Positions 1 to 11,793 of a stretch of DNA of 64,000 bases are shown one piece after another. This DNA is from Aculops lycopersici (Eukaryota; Arthropoda; Arachnida; Trombidiformes; Eriophyidae): assembly GCA_015350385.1 (NCBI GenBank), contig WNKI01000002.1, forward strand, positions 5,326,636-5,390,635, written 5' to 3'. Numbering within the stretch: the first letter of the stretch is position 1; each line of letters begins with the position of its first letter. The notes under the pieces are model-generated. The model was not told the origin of the DNA and did not search any database. It saw only the letters and a list, made by a program, of their open reading frames with translations. The translations under genes were made by a program, and so were the position numbers.

Positions 1-1517
1 CTGCTACAACAAGTTGTTGTAGTGACATTCTATTAGCGGTGGTTGTAGCAAATTCAGTTGCAGTTGGAGAAGCTGCAAGTTCACTTCAATTCCGTCAAAC
101 CGAAATCAAGTCTTGCTCTTGGTCTAAACATTTTTGTAGCCAATATCAATGAGCTTGGCTGTAAGATGAATGTAAGATGAACTAGAAGGAGGGAGGGAGT
201 ACAAAACGACGAGCTCGCTTGTTATATTGTTGTTATATCCAGCGACTAGTAATCTGCTGCAATCAGCCAACAAACCAACCAAATTTTACAAGTAGAGGAC
301 CCGAGTTACGAGGCAACGAAAGTTTTCGGCTATAATGATACGACACGAGCAATTGTCTCTGTAGTTGTCGTCGTTTTTGTATCCACATTCGCTATCCACC
401 AAAACTTGCCGAAATTTGGCTCCCAGACGTCGACCGCAACCACGACATCAATACTCGCGATCTTGTGGGAAGGGGAACAACTCGTTTTCTTCTCCACTTT
501 AAGGTACCTGCGCGTGTAGCAAGCGTATCACTAGCCAGCCAGTAGCTATCTAAAGGCTGGCTGACTGGCGAGCAATTAAGGTATTGTTGTCGATGGTATT
601 ATTGTTATCGGTTCTCGCTGTACTTTTGGTCGCATTCGTTTTTTCTCCCTCTCCCTCTCCCTCTCTCTTCTCTTGGTCCGACGGGACTTTACAAAGCGAT
701 GCCGCCGCCGCTACTATTACCATTACAATGCATACGGAGACCCACAAAACCCTTTGCAAAAACTAAAAGACGCGACTAAGGCGAGCGCCAGTTTCTCTCG
801 GGCCAACTTTCTACTCGCGCTTGCCATTCCATTCGAGTTCCTTCTGCGGCTTGCGCAACGCGAACTAGTGACTACTAAACTGAACTGAACTGAACTGGAT
901 GCGAGTCAATGAAGTTTGCGTTAGTTCATCCAGCCAGTGAGCTGGAAATGTGCAATTTGCTTGCTGGCTATACAGCATAAGCAGTGGCGGCGAGGTAAGT
1001 CAGCCAGCTAGCTAGCTAGCTTACCAAAACTGGCAGATAAACTCTGGAGCAAATTCAAGTATGAGAAAATACCTCAAAAACACGGCGCTTTGCACAACGT
1101 GGAGCGGGAAAAGTAAATTAAGTTTTCCACATTCGAGGGCCGAGTGTTAGCTCATAGCAGAGAAACGCGCACAAGTGAGCTAACTAACCACTCTCACTCT
1201 CTTACGTTTGCCCTTGTGATTGTGTTGTGAAATCAGAACTCGTCTAGCTCGGCGGAAGTTGTAGTCATTTAGCTCGAGCATTAGCTTTCGCCTTGCATCT
1301 TGTCCTCAGTGCGATAATAAAACGTGGAGTTCTTCGGGCGCCCGGAAGTGAGAGTGTGTTCAATCGGCCGCGTATCGATGGTTGGCTTGCGAGCGAGTGA
1401 GCAAGTTTGCCCTCGGTGAGCAGCCAAGTGAGCAACCGAGCGAGCGATAAATGACTAGTTGTCAGTCGGGCTGGCGGCTGGCTGGTTGAATTTTCTGGCT
1501 CCTCTTGTTGTATGTTT

Positions 1518-1552
1518 TCTCTCTCTCTCTCTCTCGTGTGTGTGTGTGTGTG
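1518..1552. repeat. (CT)n followed directly by (GT)n
   Basis: About 18 bases of CT repeat run straight into about 17 bases of GT repeat, a compound dinucleotide microsatellite. Confidence 0.9.
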
Positions 1553-4500
1553 GTTGTGTGTTAACTGAGAGACAATCATTATTTTCAAACAGCCAGCTAA
1601 CAGGTAGTTGTTGCAAGTTTAGCCCCTTTGGTCTCGAAGTCAATTGGTGGCTACCGTTGCTGAGTTAGAGCGGGAAGTCAATTTGTCGATAGGTATTTTT
1701 CTGATGGAAAGAAAGTCGGCCAGCCGCAAAGTGAGCAGGAGACAGAGGAAAGTTTTTTCTCCCTTCCAGATTAGAATCTGACAGAGACACGCGGCAACAG
1801 AGTAGCCGCGGGTTGCGCAACCTAACGTCAGTTTGCTTGCTTACTTGCTAGCTGCCAGTTGCTGTCAATATTGCTCTTGCATCAGACCGACTCACCGACC
1901 GACCGACTGACTTGGTGTGAGTAACACCAAACGATCAAAGTCAATGCCAAACTGCAACTAGTGGTTGCGAAAAGTGGCAGCCAGCCACGTTGGCTAAGAC
2001 CACTCGCGTTTAGTGGCAAGCTTCTGGCTAGACCACCGGAAGCAACAACAATTGGCACACTATTGCCAGTTATCCTGGGCTGCTATGCGGGTTTTCCAAT
2101 GCAAACTTCTCTCCGCCTCTGTGGGCTTTCAACGCCGCGGGCCACGAAAGGCAGGATAGCACACGAGCTAGCTGAATAGGGACAGGGAAAAAGAAAGGCC
2201 ACAAAGAATTAGCTCACTTCTCTACCGCCGCCATCACCACCACTACAGCTGGTCACTTATGCAAATCCACTGGCAGAAAGAAATTGAAGCGAGCATTTAA
2301 TGTTGCCATTGCCCCGGCCATCGTCGTCGTCGTCGTCGTCACTCGTCGTCACTAAACGAAAGCTAGCTAAACGAGATACTACTAAAGCCCGCGGGCGCGA
2401 AACTGCCAACAGACGATTAGTAATTGATTAACACTAGCCTTTTAGCGAGCAGGTGAGCTAGTCGGCCAGGTGAGCCAGGCAGTCTGGTGAGTCAAGTTAA
2501 ACTCGATCCCACAAGCATTGCTACGAGCAAGCGAGCGTACGTACGTACGTAAGTCAATTAATACGCGGTTTTTTCTTGTTGTATCGCTTGTTTTAGGTGA
2601 ATGGGGCATCGAGTTAACAAAGCAAGCAAGCAGTTGGAGTAAAAGTTGGAACTGGGAAGAGAGAGAGAGAGAGAGAGTGAGTATCAACTTGAACGGACTG
2701 AGTGATCCTGGCAAAGCGCACGACGAAGACGATAAGGGAGATGCACGGAGAGAATTAAAGAGTTTCTCTGTATGATACGATCAATTCGAAAATTGGTCTC
2801 AATTTACTGCTCATTGGCTCGTTCTTAACACTTCAAACGGATTTCTATCATTGATTTGAACACATGCTACTAATCTTTGTATTCTAAAGCAACTCCACGC
2901 GCCGCGCATCTACCTGTACGAGTTGTTGTTTGTGTGTGTGTGTGTGTCTGTGTTATTACTAGTGCTGCCGCCGCCGCTGTTATTACGCGCTTCCTTGCAT
3001 ACGCTGAAAAGTGGCAACAAGTGGTTAGAGAGACAAGTTGCCAGGTAAGCGATGATATGCTAAGTGCGCGCTTGAGCTGTGTGTTCTGGCTACCCAGCAG
3101 CTCGTTGCTAATAGCGACAAGTGTTTTCGCGAACTGCGGCAGGGAGGACCGATAGAGAGAGGGAGAGAGAGACAGGCAGAGAGGCGAGCGGGTTGGATCG
3201 AGTTGCGCCCGCAGCAAGAGCAATGGTTGGCAAGCGAGAGAGAAAGCAACTAGCTGTTGAAGAAGAGGATCAACGGGTAGATGGAGGCGAGCGCCACTCA
3301 ATAGCTTCTTCCTCTTCTTCTTCTTCTTCTTCTCGGTCGTCGTCAGCTTCCTAGCGAATCGCTTGCCTCTTCACCCTCGAGATCCCCCCGCTCTCTTGAG
3401 TCCATTCAAATGCACTGATAACAACAAGAGGAAGAAGTTGGTTAGACAACAACTTGTTTACATGAAGTTAAACGTTTGCTCTTGGTAACTACCACCAGCC
3501 ACCTACTCTCATTTTCGCACCCCAACGGGCAATATTCTTAGCTCATGATTCATGATGACTGTGATTTACTACTGCACCAAACCAAACCAAACCATCCAAA
3601 TCGAATCGAATTGGACCGAATTGAACCGAACTAAACTGAACTGAATTAAGCCGATCCTTAACCATCCTAGAGGGAGGGGAAATATGCAAACAACTTGTTC
3701 TTACTTTTGCTAATCTGACTTTTGCTTCAAGTTACTCTATGACTGTGACTATGACTATGAATCTAACTCTCGGTCTCACTTTAGACAGGAAAGCCAAAGC
3801 TAAACGTTAACAGATGAACGTTAACTTTGCTCTCATGTTGTTAATTTGTTAACCACCAAACTGAGCCGAAAGCTGATGAGTTGGTTTGAGCTGCGTGTTT
3901 CCAATTTCAATCTCTTTCTCTCACTCTCTCTTTTTGCTCCAGTTGATCGGCGGTTTTGGATTCCCTTTTCGTCGAGATGCTCATAGAGCCGAGCTGAAAA
4001 GTAGATGCGGGCCACGCATACCAACACCAGACTCCAACCAAAAACCACACGAAAAACCTTTACCTGGCTTCGTTCAGATTTTTAATGAACACTGGGAGTC
4101 AATTAATTAACAGCCAAAGCGTCGAGCTCTGTCTAGCCAGCTGGCTGAAGTTTCAAATCAAATATTCGATTTCCTTTCTACAGCTCAAATGAGTGAGTGA
4201 GTGAGGGAGCGAGTGAGTGAAAAAATTGGACTTTCACTTCACCTGATCATGAATTTTAGTCGCAGTTCATTATGATCATGAACTTAATAGACTGCCACTT
4301 GACTGTTCACTTTTTATCTCTCGCCCTCGCTTAACTATGCGCTGCCAACGGTCTCCTGCCGTCAGGTGGCGTCCAGCTCGCTGGGCGTCGACTAGTTTAT
4401 TTTCTCGCTCCCACTCGCCCCTTAAAGTTTAGCTCGGGGTGACAATGGCGGCGATGACTACCTGTTTCGTGGTCGCCGTCAACAGGTAGTCTCTCGGCCG

Positions 4501-6812
4501 ACGAGTAGTGGCGACTCGGCGACAACCAGTTGGACCTTTAGCGGCGGCCACGGCGGCAGCAAACAATTATGACAAACAGCTAGCTTGGCGGCGGCAGTTG
4601 TTCGTTTGTTTGCTCGCTTGCGTCGCGCAACAAGCGGCTGGCAAGATGAACTCGTCGGTCTTGGCCGCTGAATGGACTAGCAAATGAATGAGAGAAGAAA
4701 GTTTTACGCTTGGCTTTCTCTGTCTCTCACTTGGTGGTGGCTAGTGGCCACTTGAGCGTAAAGGAGTCCCCATCGCCCAGCGTAAATTTGTTTGCCTCTT
4801 ATATGTGTTTGTGTGCTATGGTCTCCATGGCATTCACGCATTATCATCTCGATCGTCGTCGTCAACTTGAAAAGTGGGCAGGAGGGGATTTTAGCTTCTT
4901 AACTTGAAACTGCAAGTTTAGGAGGGAGAGGGATTAGCACTCCATCTATCCATTTGAACATCCATCCGGTTGCTTGCTGGGTTGGTTGGTCGGCGGGCGA
5001 GCGGGCGATAAACTCAAAAGTCGCTGTGGGGACTCTTGAGCTCACAAAGGGAGAGATGCAACTTGGGGTCCATCAGCATCGTAATCGCCGTCACAGTCGT
5101 CGCCGGCTTTGGTTTGCAAGAGACGGATTGTCGCGCACTTGACAGTGGTGGCCTGGTGGCGAGCACCTGTTGACTGTGTCCAGCGCGTTTGAAGGTGAGC
5201 CGAGAGATGCTCTCAACAAGTGGCCAATGGTCTCGCCGCCAAGGCACTAGACTGAATCGGATCGGATCGAATCGAATCGGACTTGACTCGACTGGAACGG
5301 ACTGGAACGGACCGGACAGGAGTGGACATGTCGCGCAATGGTGGCGGCAAACAACAAAAGAGGACCTCGCATTTCATTTCATTTTATTTCATATCTCTCT
5401 CTCTCTCTCCCTCTTCCTTTCACACACTAACACTCTATGGCGCCCAGCCATTCAGCGTTTCGCGATCCTTTCTTCTCCCTTCTCTCTTCCCCAATCCCTG
5501 TCTTGCCTGAAACACAATCACTTGAACTCGATTGAACCCGCTAGTCCGGCGGCAGCGAGATACGACGCGATGCTGAGATGCGAGGAGAGAAGAGGCGACG
5601 TAACGCGACGCTTGACGGCCACTGCGACGGAAACGACGCGAGGTCTTAGCGTGAAGGTTATTGAGATGAGCTACCTGTCTTGAGTTAGCGCCACACAACA
5701 GAGCAATCACCACGACCACTAGCAAAACTTGCGGATCAAATGAGAGCGGCAAATCGCTCTCAACTTTGGGGGATGCGATGGAATGTGTGCGCCGCTCTAG
5801 TTGCTTGACTGTGAGCTCCCATGCTGAATATTGGCCACCGACTGAAACTAAGTTAGTAGAATGAACGAGAAGATTACTAAAGACTTGCGACGATGCTATT
5901 GGAGTGGTAACGAGACCAGAGATGGAGCGAGAAGTTAACCACTAAGAGCAACGGAACAACAATGATGAAATATCGTCCGATATCAAGCTACATGTAGCTA
6001 GCGAGCGAGCGAGCGAGCGAGTAACCAAGCGAACAGGCGACGACCAGATCAGATTTTTTGTTTCTCCTTCGATCTTGGCCTCGGTCTTGGCATCTCGCGC
6101 GTTCCTTTCCATTAACGATAATAGACTGACACACACTGACTTTCCCTTTTTTCGCTAGACACTTTTCCCTCTACTTTGCTCTGTTTTTCTCGCTTCCATA
6201 GCTCGCATCTCTCGCCGCCGCCGCCACCACCAAACTAAACGGGCAATCCTTTAGCTTTCGTCCGTTCGTCAGGTAGAGTTGAGCGAGCGAGAGATGAAAC
6301 AAGAAGAAAACAACGAGTTGAACACAACAAGAGACCACGACACGAGACGAGACGAGAGGAGACGCGAGCAAAGGCAGCGCGCATCACCATCAATCGGATC
6401 AAGGTGATCGCATTCAAGTCTATTGTCCGCTCGTTTTGCTAACACTTGCCAGTTGTTGCTCTCTGTCTAGCTTGCCGGCGAGAGAGGGAGAGAGAAAGAG
6501 TTGCTCAGTTTAGTCGCTCGTCGATGAGTTGAGAGGGATTTGGTTAGCTGTCTGTCTGTGATTTTTTCTCCGTCTCTATCTAGTGCTCTTTAACTCGAAG
6601 CGAGCGGCAATCTCAGAAAGATGTCGACTTCATTGCGAGGAGCTCGCTTCATACGCGATGAGCTTGCAATTGTTTGCGGCCAAGGCGATCGAGTGAACCA
6701 CTTTGCTTGCGCGACTGTTTGTTATAAAGTCGCCTTGTGAGCAAATTTATCGGCATGACGGCGCTAACGCAAACCCCAACTCTAATGCCATCGACTGCAA
6801 CGACTACAAGAG

Positions 6813-6848
<36 letters not shown>

Positions 6849-6857
6849 GTTATTATT
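6813..6857. repeat. (ATT)n microsatellite
   Basis: About fifteen ATT units with a single G interruption near the right end. On the + strand it translates as polyleucine within a chance open frame. Confidence 0.9.
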
Positions 6858-6928
6858 GGGCGAAACGAGCGGAACATTGAAACATCTGAGCGAAAGTTTC
6901 TCTTTCTCTCTTTATATCGATTGCGTCA

Positions 6929-6956
6929 TCATCAGGCGAGTTAACTCACCTGATGA
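6929..6956. repeat. 28-bp near-perfect palindrome
   Basis: The two 14-base halves (TCATCAGGCGAGTT and AACTCACCTGATGA) are reverse complements except for one base pair. There is no spacer, so it could extrude as a cruciform or bind a dimeric protein. Confidence 0.75.
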
Positions 6957-7793
6957 GTCACAAGAGGGAAGCGCGTGGTTCGATTTAGCGCAAATTCTTC
7001 AACTTCCTCTGCCACTTGTTGCAACTGTGAAGTCGAAAGAGAGGCTTGCTGAATCAACTCGACTCAACTTTGCCCTACCCAAATGCATAACCAACAGTTT
7101 GTTTGATAGGCATCCTCTCTCTCTCTCTCTCTCTCTTTCTCTTGCTTCTCTAAACTTCTCAGACGAAGCGCAAGCGTTCGCTTCAAGTGCCGCCAGTTGA
7201 GCGGAACGATCATGCAATTTTATTGTGAGTTAACGAGAATATCGAGAGCAGGAGCAAGAAAGAGAGCCGCTTCTTTTCTGCTAGAGCCATAAGCAAAAGT
7301 GAACGAGCTAACTAGCCAGCGAGGCTAGTTCCCTCGTCTCTTTGCTCATTTTTCCATCTTTTTCAGTAGCTAAAGGTGAGCTGATAAGAGGTACAGATAA
7401 TGAGCTAAAGTAGAAGTAAAAACAGGAAGCTTATCGCTCGCCATCTTCATCTCATCCTTGCGTTGTATTCAAATCGAAAGCAAGTTTAACTTTTCCCCTC
7501 TCTCTCTCTCTGCTTCTCTCCGCGTGTAACGAGATGAGCGATCAATTGCTCATCTCGCTCACAAGCGGCAACAAGTGGCGCTATGAGCTAGGGCCTGCTC
7601 ATCATCATCCAATCAAGAGAGCTCATGGTTGCGGGCCAACCAATCAATTTGCTGCCTCCCCCTTTTCTCCTTCGCTATTCGGGCGAAGGTGAGGCGAGCA
7701 TCTCGATCAGATGGAAACAGTGTGTTGATTTCATTTCATTGACTCGTCTCGTCTCGTTTCGTAGTCGTCGCGATCGGAGCAAGAGAGCAGCAG

Positions 7794-7822
7794 ACTCTCA
7801 TCGACTGGCTAGCCGGCCAGCT

Positions 7823-7878
<56 letters not shown>

Positions 7879-7887
7879 GATGAGAGT
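7794..7887. repeat. (AGCC)n array enclosed by 17-bp inverted repeats
   Basis: A tetranucleotide array of about 60 bp (AGCC/CCAG units from about 7811 to 7870) lies between ACTCTCATCGACTGGCT at 7794-7810 and its exact reverse complement at 7871-7887. The flanks are not part of the repeat unit, so the whole block is a hairpin-capable unit with unique arms. Confidence 0.85.
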
Positions 7888-10800
7888 TAAAGGGAAAGCG
7901 AGACGAGAGCTGGATGAAAAGTCCCTCGCTTCCATTGAAGTTGCGCATCCGACGTTACGAACCGAGAGACAACAAGAGGGGAACAAGTTGCGGCTGCGCA
8001 ACACAAGCGGCAACAGCAGTAGCAGTGGCAGCATCGAACTCACACAGACGCGCGACCACTTGTGGAATCCCAAGTGCGAGTTCAAGTAGACGAGCGAGCA
8101 GTTGCTATTATTTCCTCTCAGTTTACCTCCAACTTCGTCACTCCTACTCCTACTCCTCCTCCGCCTCCTCCTTTTTCACCTGCGCGGACGACGACGACGC
8201 AACAACATGCAAGTTAGTCAACAGCAACAAGTGGCCGCGCGAGCAGATTAGAGCCACTAGTGGTGGTTGTTGTTGTTGTTGTAGTTGCCGTTTCTGTCCA
8301 ATGATGATGAACGTCGATCGTGACGAGAGAGCGAGACAGAGGAGAGAGGAAGACGATGATGCTGCTGCTGTTGTAGCTTGCAATCAAACCAAACGATCGA
8401 ACCGAATAAACGACTGAACGTCAACAGAAGCAACAAGTGAGAGTTCAATTGCCGTTTTAAGCCTCTCGCCATTTTGAGCGAGTTACGCGCAACTAAAGTG
8501 AGTCCTCTCTCAGCCCATTTTTTCTCTCTCCCTTTCTCTCCCTCCTCTCGCAAGCGCGACCATTCATTTAGCCTACCTGTTGCGTGCACTTGACTTCCGG
8601 CGCAACTCGAAGACGCGCAATCAAGATCAAGATGCAGCTCGCTGCAAGTTAGGCGCTTGAGAGTCTAGAGAGAAATAAACACAATTCATTTAAATGTTGG
8701 CGCCCACTAGTGGAGCAGCGAGAGCACACAACCACGTGTCACGTTGGCCCCTCGATAGAATTCGTTTCTTTGAGCATCCCAAGTGAGCCTGCCGCTAGGA
8801 CTCTGGGAAGAAAGAGTGAGAGATACAGATAGACGGACGGACGGACACATTCCGACGCACGATTCCTTCAGGTAGAAACCTAGAGTTGAGAAATTGAAGC
8901 TAAAAACAACAACGCGGACGACGAGGTACGAGGCCAAAGAGCTTGAGAGGAGCAACAGATCCCAGCGCACAACAATCGATTCTTATCTCACCTGTAAGAG
9001 GGCGAGCGAGTGAGAGACACACGCAAACGCACGCACACCTCAGCGAGAGCGCGACACACAGACAGTCAAATTGCGTTCGAAGCAACAAGTTGCAGCAGTA
9101 GTTGCACGCGCAACCAACTTCACCTGCGGCACTCAGTTAGTCACACATCCAGTCAGCCACACATTCACATTAGTTGCGGGAGAAGTGCAACATTTGTTAT
9201 TCTTGCTGCTCTCTTTTTGTCGCTCGCGGGCATCGGGAGTCGAGTTAACTCAATTAATTATCCTTTCAATAAGAAGTAAGTGAGCAGCAGCAGCAGCAGC
9301 AGCAATTGAGGCCAATTAGTGAGAGATGCTCATTATTTGGTGGCAAAATTTACTTTTTAGCCAAATTCAAAACCAAAGCCCCGAAATCGAGAGAACTTTT
9401 TGCAAGAGGCACATGTGAAATCGATACGCACAAATCACTTCACTTTACCTGAAAGTCAACTCGTCTCTCGCCAAGTCAACTTTAAGGCTTTCAATTCCAA
9501 ATCCAATTTCAGTTTTTTTTTCAATTTTGTTTTCATTGTTATGTTGTTTGAGTTTGAGAAGCACAGAAGTGAAGTTAAACAAGCATCAGAAAATATCTCA
9601 CTGTTTCACCATCCATCTTTATTGTCAAATTTCAAAATCTTACGAGTTAATCAAACCAAAAATGAACCCAAACATCGACTAGAATCAACCAAACGAGCAA
9701 CTTTTTACGCACCCAATTCCAAATACCAACCTTATAACTAACTCAAATCACTCATTATATACTCGTTCAATTACTGCGCAACACAATCGAACTTCAAAAA
9801 ACAAAAACGACGAAAATTTCGGTTCAAATTGACCGTCAACTTGAATAAATCACGCTAACAAACGAATAAATAATAATCCTGCAGGTAAGTGTCAGTTAAT
9901 CTGTTGAGTCAAGGTTGTTTAGTTGCAACATTTGCTCGTTCTCACAGAGGGAAACGAGATCGTCAACTTGACAAGTGTCATTTGTGCGCCACTTGCGCTG
10001 GTCAATTGGCTAATCCTTGTCCGGGCCAAGACTTTCGATGTCAACTGGTTGGAGGAAAGAGAGACAGACAGACAGACAGACATAAAGAGAGACAGATGGA
10101 TAGATAGTCCGATGGGTGGCCACCAACAGGCGGTGGTTCGATAAGCTGGCGAGCTAAATGAATCATTGCAGTGAGCGAGTTGCAGAAAAGCTTGGCGACA
10201 ACTTGGAGAGATATGCCACTGAGACTTTTGGACTGTGGTTCTTGGTCACAGTCTAGGTCGATTTGTTGCGAAATTGCTGTCGTTTGGCCGGAATGAGTTG
10301 CAACAATTCAACAGCAACAATCACCAAGACCGAGGGTTTGTCCGAGTTTTCCCAACTCTCACTTGGTCTCACAGACAAAGGTCTTCATCGAAAATTTGTT
10401 ACGCTTACGATGTCTCTTTGGGCTCGAGCAACAAGTGGAACCTTTCTTTATTAGCGCCAACAAACAAATGGCGGAACTTTGGGAAGGGAGAGGGAAAGGG
10501 AAAGGTTTGTGAGTTGGAGCGAGCGGGTGAGTGAGTGAGTGAGTGACTTGGTGAGTCAGTCGGTCGGTTAGTAAGTTAGCGAGTAAGTGATCATTTGCAT
10601 CATTCATCAACAAAAACTTGTCCACCTTCTTGGTGAACTTTGGAAAACGAGAAGTGGGAAATAACAATTGCTGCTTTTCCGTTGTATATGTAAGTCTCTC
10701 TCTCTCTCTCTCTCTGTGTGTGTCTGTGTGTTTACAAGGTACACTACTCGGTTCAGTTGTTGGTCAGAGGCCGAAACATTGGTAGCCCTTGCGAGGCCGT

Positions 10801-11752
10801 TGCAGGTGAAGTGACGCAACAGCGCCATCGCCGCTGTTGTCACCGTCGCAACCACCGCCGCCACCTGTATCGGAAACGCTGGCCACCTAGATGTCCGGTT
10901 GCGCAACGCTGCAAGAGTCTCGCTAACTCACTCACCCACTCACCACCTACAGTTCACTTTTTTTCTATCTCCCCTTTCTCTGGTGTGTGGTGTTGGGCGA
11001 AACTGAAGCCAGCCAGCCAGCTAGCTAGCGACTCCCTCGAGCTTCAGAGGCTTACTTTCGAGGTGAAAGTATGGGTAGTCATTGCTGGCCCTTTAGTTGG
11101 CAAGCTGACTAACTAACTCTAGCATGCAATTGGTTGCGCTTCGCTTAACCTGCCAGGTGAGCGGCTGGTCAGCGGCACCTCTAAGCTGGCCAACTAGAAG
11201 ACTCGGGAGTCAGGTGAGCTGACTGGCGGAGTGAGCAGCACATGTGGCCAGAGTACAAAGTGAGTTAGTTGGTTTGTGTGTCTTGTCTAGCCTACAAGTT
11301 TGTCCACTTTGAAGTCTAGTTATCATCGTCATCACCATCATCATCATCATGATCATAGTAGCTGCCGCCGCCGCCGCTGCAGTGGCAGTAGAGAAGGTAG
11401 TGGTCTTGGTGCGTTAGTCGGCCAGTGATATTAGTCAATGTCGTCGTCGTCGTCGGAGTCGTTGGCGCTAACATCATGTCTCACTAGAGTGCACTAGTCT
11501 GCGCAGCTCAATTCGCACGACTAGCTGACTATTATCCCCATTGACAGCAAGCGTCGGAAACATTCGTGAATACAAGATCAATTGGATCTGTCTTGAGTCT
11601 GTCACTTTTGAAGCCACTTTTGCTATGGCCACTGCCGCAACCAATACTAACATTTCTCATCCCATCCGCAAATCATCACATCACATCACATCGCATCACC
11701 GGCGCCATTGCAAATCGTTACGTTGCATCGAAACGCATCGCAAAATAACATG

Positions 11753-11774
11753 ATATAATATAATATAATATAAT
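11753..11774. repeat. (TATAA)n pentanucleotide tract
   Basis: Four to five TATAA/ATAAT units lie shortly upstream of the splice acceptor at 11793. They are the low-complexity end of the intron before the zinc-finger exon. Confidence 0.8.
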
Positions 11775-11793
11775 AACAATACATAACTCGCAG

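Larger units (their letters stand above)
1..11793. other. Long region without recognised exon, upstream of hamlet
   Basis: I find no reading frame here that resembles a protein family; the longest open frames (for example on the + strand at 5189-5683 and 6703-7200) are made of translated simple repeats. The stretch is full of CT, GT, ATT, AGCC, GAGC, GTGA, GACA and GAACT-type tandem tracts and of CAGGTG/CACCTG hexamers. Because the zinc-finger exon at 11794 starts directly at a splice acceptor, part of this DNA must be intron of that gene, and it may also hold its promoter and enhancers. The N-terminal PR-domain exon expected in the PRDM3/16 family was not found, though short exons could be hidden. 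Confidence 0.5.

Noticed and set aside
5189..5683. 164-codon + strand open frame
   Set aside because: It is largely a translation of the degenerate GGATC/GGAAC pentamer array and a CT repeat.
9889..10107. Cys-containing + strand frame resembling a zinc finger, considered as an upstream hamlet finger
   Set aside because: Cysteine spacing does not fit C2H2 and the tail is a translated GACA repeat.
1..11793. Frequent CAGGTGAG and CAGGTAAG strings as splice donors
   Set aside because: They occur far more often than genes could explain and mostly lack a flanking open frame; they overlap the general CAGGTG word enrichment.
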